From assembly GCF_019578655.1 (NCBI RefSeq), contig NC_063257.1, positions 15,438,001-15,502,000 of the forward strand: 64,000 bases of DNA, written 5' to 3'. The notes beneath the pieces were generated by a model. It was not told the DNA's origin and did not search any database. It worked only from the letters and a program-made list of their open reading frames with translations. Below, one piece after another: positions 1-9,849 of the stretch. Source of the stretch: Ricinus communis (taxonomy: Eukaryota; Streptophyta; Magnoliopsida; Malpighiales; Euphorbiaceae). The position numbers were made by a program, and so were the translations under genes. The first letter of the stretch is position 1. Every line of letters begins with the position of its first letter.

Positions 1-263
1 AATCTTTTCAACCTTAATGCTCCGTATTAATGTAGGCATATTATTATATTGAGTAATTCCAACAACTAGACTTATATAAATTTCTCTATTTACTTTCTTA
101 CTTGAGAAAGGATTTTCCATGTAACTAAATACTTAGAATCCTAGCCCTTGAGTAATTAATAATTTTACTCCTACTAATACTCAATTTAAATACAATTTAA
201 TTCCAATCCTATAAGTAGTTTGATATTTAAATAGTAAGTAATCATACCATCTATCTATATATC
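1..263. other. AT-rich intergenic DNA
   Basis: I see no gene, RNA or clear repeat in this stretch. It is AT-rich with frequent stop codons in all frames. Confidence 0.5.
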
Positions 264-820
264 TACTAGTATTACTCGTTACGTGCATTACGCGTGTAAA
301 ATATTATTATAATAATGATGAACACAAATATTTATATATTAATAAAATAAAATTAGAAATAATATATATTTTTAATTTCTTTTCTTCAATTTTTATGAAA
401 ATTCATATTGAGTTATTCCAATTTTATCATACATATATATGTAGTGTGAGTTCAATTACTTTTTATAATTATTAACCAATGTAAATTGCATTGATATCTT
501 AATTAAGCTGAGTGGATGCAAATGCCTCGTATGTGCACAAAAATTGTTCAGTTTATGCTATTATGTATGGACCAATTACTACACATCATAAAATATATCA
601 CACGTCTTAATTTTAATGAGAAATCTAGAATCTGATATGGCAGTTATAATATATTTTATAGATTTAATAAATATTTAAACTTCAAATAAACTAATAAAGT
701 ACTATAATAATAGTGAACACATAAATTAATATATCAATAAAATAAAATTAAAAATACCATATACCTTTTTACTTATTTTCTTCAATTTTTATAAAAATTT
801 ATATTGAGTTATTTGAATTA
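264..820 (+). repeat. AT-rich MITE-like repeat with a TACTAG end
   Basis: It opens with TACTAGTATTACTCG followed by a GTGCATTACGCGTG-like stretch. The same kind of end (TACTAG, then a GTGCATTGCA-like motif) occurs near 16708 and 51333, and reversed near 45849 and 52810. Inside, a segment at about 306-418 (ATGAACACAAAT... to TTGAGTTATT) recurs diverged at about 701-815, so there are two partial copies in the same orientation. A shorter piece recurs at about 16815-16890. There is no coding capacity. The family is unclassified; the exact right boundary is not visible. Confidence 0.45.
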
Positions 821-849
821 GATTAGATTAATTACTAATTAATTCTTTT

Positions 850-1151
850 AGGATTAGTAAGAGATTAATCATTAATTACTGTTTGGCAAATAATTATTTT
901 TTGGGCCCAAAGAAATAAAATGAACGCATATATTGTAAGCTTAAAATAATTAATTTAATTGATTAAGTAATTAATTAGTTAATTGATAATCAAGGGTAGT
1001 AGGATTAGTAAGAGATTAATCATTAATTACTGTTTGGCATATAATTATTTTTTGGGCCCAAACAAGTAAAATGAACGCATATATTGTAAGCTTAAAATAA
1101 TTAATTTAATTGATTAAGTAATTAATTAGTTAATTGATAATCAAGGGTAGT
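850..1151 (+). repeat. 151-bp tandem duplication carrying TGTTTGG-unit starts
   Basis: Two adjacent 151-bp copies, 850-1000 and 1001-1151, differ at only a few bases (for example AAAGAAAT against AACAAGT). Thirty bases into each copy (880 and 1031) is TGTTTGGC followed by ATAATTATTT and GGGCCCAA, the start of the ~650-bp unit seen intact at 15076-15718. Each copy is therefore a truncated unit start of about 120 bp plus 30 bp of flank. The near identity suggests the duplication is much younger than the surrounding repeats. Confidence 0.8.
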
Positions 1152-1374
1152 TTCAAAAGAATAACGATGGTGAACTGGCTTTGATCCAACAACTGCAAAA
1201 CTAAACAGATGCACACGTTTAATTATTTGAATTGTTAAAAATTTTAAGGATAAAAGCCTGATTGTCTTGATATATAGGAACTAAGCATGTTAGGATCTAA
1301 ATATTTTATTAGTCCTAGAAATATATAGTTCCTCAATGAATAAATATGTGAAAGACCAACAAAATATTTAAGGT

Positions 1375-1980
1375 GGAGCCCCTAATAGTCTCCAAGCTGA
1401 AAATGTTCTTGAGATATAGTAATACTTTATATATTTTAAGTTGGAAGCACCAAGTAGTTCCTCAAGTTAAAAATATCATTGGAGAACCGATAGTATTCTA
1501 ATATGAGATCCACAAGTAAAACTAGTTCTTGGTGCTCTAGTTTTATCTATCGGGTTTCTTAAGTTAACCGATAATATTTTAATATGAGATCCCCGAGTAA
1601 AACTAGTTCTTGACACTCTAATTTTGTCTATCGGGTTTCCCACGTTAATTGATAATATTTTAATTTGAGAGTTCCAATTTGAAGATGTTCTTGAGGATTT
1701 AGAGTTCGAGAGCTCTAAATAAATTGGGCACTTGGGGTCTAGAGCCCCAAATTGAAAATATACTTGGGGATCCAGAGCCCCAAGTTGGAAATGTCATTGG
1801 GGATCTAGGTAATAATTTAATAAAAAAAGAAAAATTTTCAGTTCGAGAGCCCCAAGTTGAAAATATTCTTAGAGATCTAGGAAATATTTTTTATAAAAAA
1901 AAATTTAGTTTGAGAGCCCTAAGTAAATTGGGTACTTGGGGATCTAGAGCCCCAAGTTGGAGATTTTCTTAGGGATCTAA
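1375..1980 (+). repeat. Minisatellite inside R1
   Basis: Degenerate tandem repeats of roughly 60-75 bp are built on AGCCCCAAGTTGGAAAT, GTTCTTGGGGATCTAG and TAATATTTTAA. Some copies carry AGTAAAACTAGTTCTTG and TCTATCGGGTTTC. The same array lies inverted at about 35400-36065. The small open frame across 1724-1972 is a by-product of the repeats. Confidence 0.7.
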
Positions 1981-2083
1981 CCTAAAAAAAAAGTCAAATT
2001 CTAAAACTAATTTTTGCTACATCCTAAATCATTCTAGTAATTTAAATCTAATTATGCATAATTACCCAGCAAATAAACACATG

Positions 2084-2086
<3 letters not shown>

Positions 2087-2140
<54 letters not shown>
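2087..2140. repeat. (TA)27 microsatellite
   Basis: An uninterrupted TA dinucleotide run of 54 bp lies inside the R1 body. Confidence 0.95.
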
Positions 2141-2145
<5 letters not shown>

Positions 2146-2590
2146 ATGAATATTTTTCTCCGATATACTTTAAGATGTTTGTTTTTTCATATTGGTATAT
2201 TTTCCAATGCCAAGATCTGAAATTTATGCAGATAGAGTTTTACCAATTAACCCAAAGATCATTCATAGAGGAAGAGGGTTTGGTTTGAAATGAATTAAGT
2301 CGATATCCCACTAAAAGCTGAGAGAGAGCGATCTTGGACTGGTTGAGTAGTTGGCAATAATCGGTGGTGATACAATGCTGGCGTTAATCGAAGAAGGCCA
2401 AGCAAAAAAGCTGTTATCTTCATTTGTGAGTGAAGAGGTTGCTACAAGATTGCAGCGAAGAAGACTCGATGATGAAGAGAGAGAAACAAAAGAAAAAAGT
2501 GGCTTGTTTATAGTTACAAGTGTTAAATGCAGGAGAAATAATGAAGCTAAATTACACGTGTAATCGGCTAAAACATGCGCAGAGGGCAAT

Positions 2591-2817
2591 TGTTTGGTCT
2601 ATAATTATTTTTCAAGCCCAAAGAAGTAAAATAAAAGCTCAAGCTAAAAGCCTATAATAATTAGTAATTAAAGGTTATAACTACACACGTGAAGTCATAG
2701 GAGGAGTTATATAAGCAGTTATCCCCATTCCTAAAGTAGAAAGAGATAATGGGACTCTGTGGTACAAATGATGAAAGCACTCCCCAAGAAAAGTGGGCTT
2801 GGGACTCTGTGAGCGAT
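2591..2817 (+). repeat. Truncated 650-bp TIR unit (5' part)
   Basis: It begins TGTTTGGTCTATAATTATTT and follows the intact unit at 15076-15718 through AAGAAGTAAAAT, the AATTA-rich stretch, CACACGTGAAG, GGAGGAGTTAT and GCAGTTATCCCCA to about 2815. Homology then stops abruptly. The matching downstream part resumes at about 14693, after roughly 12 kb of other transposon sequence. Inference: this unit was split by, or rearranged around, the block 2818-14692. Confidence 0.65.
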
Positions 2818-4654
2818 TGAATTTTTCAAACAGGTTTCCACTACTGGTCCGGGGTCCGCCCTTCTTACTAGGCCTGTTTAGAATGAGCTGTTCGGTTGAG
2901 GGCCCTAAGGGATTTTAAAATGGTCTTAAGACTGTTTCGGAGAAGAAGTCGCCACCCGATGAGATCGGGACAGTTAAGGAGTGAGGATGACCACTTTGTA
3001 CCCTTCACGAAGAAGCACTGTTTCCTCCTCCCTAAAATCAGAGATTCTAGGTTCAGAAAGCTAGATACGAACAGGAAAGATTTTTGAAAGCACCCCTATC
3101 TGTCTAGGCGGTGAAGCCTAGTCTCTACTAGAGTAGACGAGCCTTTGCCTATTCTTATAAAATCTTCTTAGCCTAAGTTTACCCTATATTCATTTTATTC
3201 ACCAATTCTTTTTATCTTATTAGCATGTGAGGTGAGTAACCAAGAATCTAGCCTAAGGTGGGGATATTTTGGTACCTCAAGTAGTCCTAGATGGGAGGCA
3301 CATTGTTGTCTTTACTAATCCTAGTCGAAAGGCACTTTGGTGCATTAGATTTTTTCTTGGCATGCCATGGCGTCCATATTATTTGTAATTTTTATTACCT
3401 TAATCTACATGACAGATTCATTTTAGCCTTAGCATTTGAAGTGAGAACATGCGAGACGTGGGGGGACTTACTTTGGTAAACTTCCGTTTTATTATCTTTG
3501 CATGTGGGGTGATTAGAACAGTTGCTAAATCCAATTTTATCCTTTATTTACATGGTAAGTTATCCTAAGCATAAAATTAAACATTCATAGAAAGGGATTA
3601 GAGAGATCGGGGTGCTTAGGAGAAATTATTAAAAATCATGGTCGAACCTGATTATTAAAAATAATAAATAAAGTATGCAATTATAAAATAAAAAATAATA
3701 ATACACAAAACTATTAAGGTCGAACCTGCGCAGGCATAGGCTAAGCTCGCGTGGATTCAAGTTTCTAGAAGCCTAAAAGTGCAAAAACGATTGCGTTTTA
3801 TACTAACAATTTAAATTCGAAAGTACTAAGTTGAACTCGCGCATGTTTATCTTACAAAGGGGAAATGGGTCTTGCACCCCAAATTACAAAAATAGAAAAA
3901 TTTGAAAAGCAAAATATGCACCGAATATCAAATAAAATTAGATTTGACCCTTAAGTTATGGATTTGAGTGCAAAATAAAAAATATACTTTGAAATAAAAA
4001 ATGAGTGTAAAACCTTTGAAGATACTTTCTAGGATCTTTTTTGGGGGTAAATAAAGTTGGGTTGATTTTTTGTGTTTGAAGGAGGAGTATAGAGAGATAG
4101 GTTTTTTTATGTGTAGAGAGAGAAAGATTTTGATTGGTAAAAAGAGAGAGGTTTTGGTGTGTAGAGTGTGTATAGAGAGAGGTGAGGAGATTATAGAAAG
4201 AGGGTAATGTAGGGTTTGGATATGTAGAATGTGTGTTGAAAGTGAAGGTGGAGGGGGCTTATATAGGTTTGGCTTGAGCTCGTGCTAGCTTAGGCATAAG
4301 CTCACACGAGCTTAGGCTTGACTGCGCGAGAGCTTAGTCTGACAGCTTTGCAACAATGTGTTTCTTTGGGTCCTAGGGATTTAGAGGCGATCCTCGAGGT
4401 AGTCTTCATAGGTTTAACTTGCGTTATTTATTCAAGAGCATTCTATCAACTAAAATGTCTTATCATTTGGTTTATAAAAGTTGACTTATAAAATTTGGTA
4501 ATAACAGTTTGCTCCCCTGCTTGGAGGAGGAAGGCTTGGAAAAAATGATTTTTGTATTGAAATTTTTGAAAATCATTTATGGAAAGCATGAATCCGATCA
4601 AAGCAAGAATTTTGGAGTAAGGTTGCAGACTATGTACTTTTATTATTGTGACAT
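2818..4654 (+). repeat. Non-coding block, LTR/UTR-like, probably large Gypsy element
   Basis: No long reading frame is present. It contains AAGTCGCCACCCGATGAG followed by GCACCCC about 130 bp later, a combination I associate with LTRs of Tat/Ogre-type Gypsy elements. TCGAACCTGCGCAGGCATAGG and other GC-rich islets lie near 3720-3760 and 4270-4340. Homology to the flanking R1 unit ends at about 2817. No matching second LTR or target duplication could be found, so the element type is inference from memory of similar sequences. Confidence 0.35.
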
Positions 4655-5335
4655 GTCGGTGTGATATCGTCATTTTGGTTGTGCATCAGTGCAATACCAT
4701 CTCTTGGAGGGTGCCACAGGCTCGATGCTATAGTCTTTTGAGACGGTGCCTCAGGTGTGATGCCAAGGTCTGTTATTGAAGGCACCATGGGCGCGATGCC
4801 GAGGTCTTTTGAGGGTGCCTGATGCGCGATGCACCAGTGTTTTGTTGAGGGTGCTTCGGGTGTGATGTTGAAGTCTTTTGAGGATGAATCTGGCACAATG
4901 CAATGGTATTTTATTGAGCATGCCTTGGGTGTAATGCCGAGGTCTTTTTGTGGGTGCCTAAGGCGTGATGCCAGGTCTTTTGAGGGTCCCACGGGCGTGA
5001 TGTCAGGGTCTTTTGAGGGTGCTTGAAGTGCGATGCCCAAGTCTTTTGAGGATGCCTCAAGCGCAATGCCAAGGTCTTTTGAGGGTGCTTGAGGCGTGAT
5101 GTCTAAGTCTTTAAGTATGCCTCGGGCAGGATGCCAAGGTCTTTGAGAGAGTGCCTGGGGCGTGATGCCCAGGACTTTTATTAAGGGTGCCTCAAGCGCG
5201 ACGCCAAGGTCTTTTGAGGTTGCCTAGGGAGCGATGCCCAAGCCTTTTTGAGGGTGCCCTAGGCACGATGCCAAGTCTTTGAGCGTGGTCTTTTGAAGAT
5301 GCCCCAGGCGCGATGCCGAGTTCTTTGAGAAGGTG
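4655..5335 (+). repeat. Minisatellite, ~34-bp units, about 20 copies
   Basis: About twenty diverged units have the core GCGATGCCAAGGTCTTTTGAG followed by GGTGCCTC. Unit length varies from about 30 to 36 bp. Many copies alternate between a GATGCCAAGGTC form and a GATGCCCAAGTC form, hinting at a dimeric higher-order unit. Because units are often near 33 bp, a minus-strand frame (4630-5040) reads as an 11-residue repeat with the core SKDLGITPEAP. Frame slips break it, so it looks like a side effect of the array and not a protein gene. Confidence 0.85.
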
Positions 5336-6589
5336 AAAGAATCATACCAACTTCATATTTTTACTTATTTGGGTCAAAGCTTGCGTGCGAGCCACGAGAA
5401 TTGTTTGAGCATTCCCACTTTATGTCGACAGGTTTATTCATGTATGCATGAGTTTATTCTAATTTATGCATGATATGCTTGGATTAGGGTAGGAGGGAGG
5501 ACGTCGTCTTGTACAGGCTGCTAGGATTTCTAGGAGTGTGCTCTAGAATGCTTGATATAGACTTGATCTTTTACCGTTTGCGTTTCTCGCAGCTTCTCGA
5601 GACTTCAATTGGATTTCACCACTTTTAGTGGCTTTGGACCCCGGTACTCCGTCAATAAGTCTCATGAATTTGCTGATGTATGTCCGACGAGATGCAGTCA
5701 AATTTGCTTGTCAACTTGGCTACTTAACTTTCGGTCTGATGAGTCTGGAGACTATGCTTTTCGCTTTGTAGGTGCTTTTCTTTCGAGTCCTCGCGGGGAA
5801 GAAATGGAGAGATGCCTTTTGTTAGAGCCTACTTGTGGACCATACCCTTGTTATTTTTCTTATTATTATTATTTTTCCCTTTTGTTTTCTTTTTTCTTAC
5901 TCTAATTTTTACTTAGGTTGACCTTTCGAGTTTTTGATCTAGTGAGCCATTTTTCCTTAATTGTTGACTAGGTCGCCCTTTTTGGGTTTTTAACTTAGTA
6001 GGCTATCCTTAATTTTTGCCTAAGTCGCCCCTTTAAGGGTTTTTAATTTAGCAGGCATCTCTTTTTGTAATTTTCTATTTTATTTTTTTCATTTTCTGAG
6101 GATATGGTTGGGCGAGGAGCGGGAGTTACTTGCACTCCGATGATGAATTCTTCGTTGTTGATGTGCTTTGCCGCTTCCTGTCTTGTCCATTCGTGAGACA
6201 TTTCACAATTTTGTTATTTTGAAGATTAACTCGTGAGCATACTGCTATTCAATGTGATGTCATTATATAATTAGAGTCAAGCATAACTATTGAAGGATCC
6301 ATGTACCTAGCTGGACTCCCGTCGTCAGCCAGCCTTTTTAGATTTATGGCTGACTATTTTCTCTAGGATGTCCTAACTTTTGCCTTGGTCTCTTTGCTGG
6401 ATCTTTGAGCCTAGCGGGCTTTTTTTCTCTTTGTTCTATTTTTGTTTTGGTTAATTTTTGGACCGGGTGTTGTCTTGCCTGACTTGGTGAACTCGTACCT
6501 TTGCATAGCCTATTGGTCTTATTATGACCCAGGGAAGGTTTTGGGTTGGTGAGCAAGGTTTTCTGTTATGTTTGCATTAGGTATTCTAC
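5336..6589 (+). repeat. Remainder of the Gypsy-like non-coding block
   Basis: It holds three ~55-bp tandem units at about 5908-6075, each with AGGTCGCCCTTT, GGGTTTTTAACTTAG and AGGC. Similar fragments recur inverted-looking near 6390-6430. Pyrimidine-rich runs occur at 5840-5905. No supported gene is present; the short open frames do not resemble known proteins. Its right edge abuts the 3' part of the minus-strand Copia near 6590, but I could not define exact ends or a target duplication. Confidence 0.4.
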
Positions 6590-7599
6590 TTGCTTTAGGA
6601 CTTTATCCTCAAAAGAAAGAGAGGTTTTAGGAGGAAAGGGAGAAGGAGTTGACTCACTAGGATTTCTATGATCTTTCTTTCTTTTCTTTTGATCATTCAC
6701 ATATTCCCTGATAAGAAGAAAGAATTCTCTATCCATCTCCCACTTAGGATCTAGTCAAATTACTTTAGCATGCTCTAGGAAAGATAGGCCAAGTAAGATT
6801 AGTGAAATAGGAGGAGTTAGATAGGTTTTGGTGAGAGGAGTAATGGCTTGGAAGTACTTGGCAATCTTTATGATATGTGAGAAAATAAGGATAGCACCAT
6901 TGGAAGTATTGCTAAGATGAAAGAGGTGATCAAGAAAGAAATTGGAAGTTAGGATCTGCTTACCATGAATCATTGCAAAGAGGAAAATGAGATCCTTTTG
7001 GGGAATTTTCTCAACCCCATTATCTCTTGCATGAATATTGGTGGCGATCATCCTATGAACAACCCAATGAGTGAGGGATTTGAGATCTTGGAGAGGGAGT
7101 CTTTTGAGTGAGTCTCTATGGTGGAGATTTGTCTCCAAAATTGAGAAAAAAAGAGAGGCATCTCTACAAGGTTCTCAATGATTGAGAGATGGCCTCTTTC
7201 TTGGAACCCAAAGATGGAGAAAAATAGAGGTCTAGTAAGGGTTCTTTTCTCCCCAAAAAGCCTAAATTCTATCATGTACTATTCATCCCCATCTGTTTTT
7301 TATTGACTACCAGGGTGGAAAGAAATTCCTTAGTAAGGTTCTCAAAGTCAAGCTCAAAGATAGGAGGAAAAAAGAAGTCTATAAATCTTATGTTATCAAG
7401 AAGATCATATACCTCTTGAGATATTACAAGTTTGATTAAAGCTTCTTCATCAAAACTGACTTGGTTCGGTTTTCTTCCTCTCTATTGTCATGTATTTGAT
7501 TCTTGTCTCATCATTTACCCCTTTCATCCTCTCAATGATGGATTCTATGGAGGAGGAGCTTCTACCAACAGCCTTTCTTGGACCCATCCTTGTCTTCAT
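6590..7599 (-). pseudogene. Post-pol extra ORF of minus-strand Sirevirus-like Copia (broken)
   Basis: It lies downstream of RNase H on the same strand, where Sirevirus-lineage Copia elements may carry an additional (often called env-like) ORF. The start is placed at the ATG at 7597-7599 (begins MKTRMGPRKAVGR), which parallels MAPKKTAS at 28250 in the plus-strand copy. Stops or frameshifts occur near 7470, 7270 and 7100. Between them are blocks matching the other copy: a Leu-x-Phe-Leu-Ser-x-Leu segment, HRMIATNIHAR, EKIPQKDL and FFLDHLFHLSNTSNG. I see no signal peptide or convincing membrane helix. The HR...QKDL...DH pattern resembles a plant-transposon protein domain common in retroelements, but that is from memory. 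The function is unknown. The 3' end is lost where homology to the Gypsy-like block begins. Confidence 0.6.
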
Positions 7600-8224
7600 G
7601 AGTAGGAAGAGAAGATTAGAGGATATATGAAGAAGGAAAGAAGGATTTTTGGATGCTTTTTGAAAAAATTATGAGAAATTGATGCAAATGAGCAAAATGT
7701 GGCTTTTATAGCCTTAAGGGGGTGTGGAAAATGGTTAAAAATAGCTAGTTTTGCATTAAAAAATAATTTACAAAAATTTCTGTTACGACTAGTTTTTGTT
7801 GAAATCGAGGTGAAGCGCGATCGCGCTTTTGAAAAATACTCACAACGACTATAATTTGAAGAAACTGCGATTGGGCTTAGGGGTAGCAGGCACGCTTTTA
7901 AGGTCATTTCCAGGATTGGCTGAGGACCTATAAAGCGCGAGCGCTCCCCCAAGGCACCAGTGCACTTTTTAAAATTTCATATAGAAATTATGTTATAATG
8001 AATCCACGAGACATGCTCCTTTTGTTTTGATCACACCATTTTATACATATGAGTATTGAGATGCACCAAGATTAAAAAAATCTAGGACTAAGATGATTTC
8101 AATACTCAACAATGGCACAATGAAAAAAATCACAAGTATCATAATCAATTGCATAAATTGTCAAGAATTCAAGCTAAAGTGCTATCATCTATCATTCCTA
8201 ATTTCCTTTTTTGAGATTCATTCT
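7600..8224 (-). repeat. Copia non-coding spacer between RNase H and extra ORF
   Basis: This is untranslated DNA of the minus-strand Copia, equivalent to 27726-28249 in the plus-strand copy. It contains a perfect 16-bp CpG-rich palindrome, AAGCGCGATCGCGCTT, at 7813-7828, plus other GCGC patches at 7930-7945. The open frame 7596-7952 has no similarity I recognise and is probably fortuitous. Confidence 0.5.
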
Positions 8225-9849
8225 TTCCTCATTTAGGAATTTGGTGAAAATATCGGCTAATTGTTTGGATGTATCAATATATTCTAGCACCAAACTACCA
8301 TTTTGAACATGATCTCTCAAGAAGTGATGTCTAATATCTATGTGTTTACTCCTGGAGTGTCGAATAGGATTCTTAGATAGGTTTATAGGAGTAGTGTTGT
8401 CACATTTGATAGGAATGTGATCAACCTCTCCCCCATAGTCTCTTAATTATTGCCTCATCCAAAGGATTTGAGCACAAGAACAACCCACTGCCACATATTC
8501 GGCTTCCGCGGTGGATAGACCAACCGAGACATGTTTCTTGCTAAACCAAGAGACTAAGCATTCATCTAGAAAATGACAAGTTTCGGAGGTGCTCTTTCTA
8601 TCTAATAGACTACCAGCATAGTCGGCTTCCGAATATCCTATTATATCAAAGGGTGTTTCTCTAGAGTACCAAAGTCCTAAGTTCAAGGTTCCATATAAAT
8701 ATTTTAAAATTCTTTTAACGGCACTTAAATGAGACTCTTTTGGACAAGATTGGAATCTAGCACAAAGGCAAACACTATACATGATATTGGGTCTAGAGGC
8801 AGTTAAGTATAAAAATGATCTGATTATACCTCCATAGAGCTTTTCATTTACACTATTACCATTCTTATCCTTGTCCAACTTAGTTGTGATGCTTATTGAG
8901 GTCTTGGCTACTTTTCAACCATCCATTTCAAATTTCTTTAAAAGTTCCCTTGTGTACTCGGATTGGTTGATGAATATTCTGTCTTTGCTTTACTTGATTT
9001 GAAAACCAAGGAAGAACCTGAGCTCCCCATCATGCTCAGTTCAAATTCTCTAGTCATACACTTAGCAAAATCCTCATAAAGTAATTCATTAGTAGCACTT
9101 AATACAATATCATTAACATAAATTTGAACAATTAGAGTATCGTGATGATGTTTCTTTATAAAAAAAAAAGTAGTGTCAACCTTGCCATTTGAAATCCATT
9201 TTCAATTAGAAAAAAACTAAGCCTTTTATACCAAGCTCTAGGAGCTTGCTTTAATCCATATAAGGCTTTAAAAAGTTTAAAAATATGATTTGAAAATTTA
9301 TGATCCTCAAAACTGGGAAGTTGCTCAACATATACTTCCTCCTCAATGAAAACCATTTAAAAAAGCATTGTTCACATCCATTTGAAAGAGTTTAAAATTC
9401 ATGTGACATGCGTATCTAAAAGCATCCTAATAGCCTCTAATCTAGTAACCGGAGCAAAGGTCTCATCATAGTCAACGCCTTCCTCTTGGTTGTAACCTTT
9501 TTCAACCAATCTAACTTTGTTTCTAGTGATAGAGCCTTGCTTATCTAGCTTGTTCCTAAAGACACATTTAGAACCTATAACTTGGCTATCCTTAGGTCGA
9601 AGGACAAGTTCCCACATTTTGTTTCTTTCAAATTAGTTGAGTTCATCTTGCATAGCAATCACAAACTTTCATCTTTTAGAGCTTTATCAATGGTCCTTGG
9701 CTCAATTTTGAGAAACAAATGCTAGATTATTTGAAGCTACTAGTTTAGAATGAGTACTTACACCTTTTGATAAATCTCCAATGATTTGAGTAGGGAGATG
9801 TCCTTTTTGAAATTTCAAGCTTTTGGATGGTCTTTGATGCATCACGTAT
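8225..9849 (-). pseudogene. Copia reverse transcriptase - RNase H (broken)
   Basis: Read leftwards from about 9849: a linker ending GDLSKGVSTHSKL, then the RT start [50 protein letters not shown] and [15 protein letters not shown]. The catalytic YVDD box has become YVND near 9125. RNase H follows (8447-8878) with SRPNIMYSVCLCARFQ, DRKSTSETCHFL and LSTAEAEYVAVG, and its tail reaches about 8225. Frameshifts or stops lie near 9370, 9180 and 8900. This is the standard Copia order. The damage, including loss of a catalytic Asp, means it cannot encode an active enzyme. Confidence 0.9.

Larger units (their letters stand above)
1152..2590 (+). repeat. Composite dispersed repeat R1, body
   Basis: From the ACGATGGTGAACT motif at about 1166 onwards this segment matches, in reverse orientation, the sequence running from 36270 down to 34830. 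The shared order is the GATGGTGAACT block, AAGCATGTTAGGATCTAA, a minisatellite, a purine-rich AGAGAGAGCGATCTT leader, an exon-like GATCGAAGAAGGCCAGCG block and AAATGCAGGAGAAATAATG. A 70-codon frame at 2351-2563 is not preserved in the reverse copy, so I do not treat it as a gene. The element type is unknown. Confidence 0.7.

Noticed and set aside
2351..2563. A 70-residue protein gene in R1.
   Set aside because: The matching place in R2 has an early stop and indels, so the frame is not conserved.
4630..5040. A repeat protein gene (11-residue SKDLGITPEAP repeats) on the minus strand.
   Set aside because: It is produced by a minisatellite whose units vary in length, so the frame breaks repeatedly; it has no flanking gene structure.
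7596..7952. A 118-residue minus-strand gene.
   Set aside because: It lies in the non-coding spacer of the Copia; no counterpart is open in the plus-strand copy.
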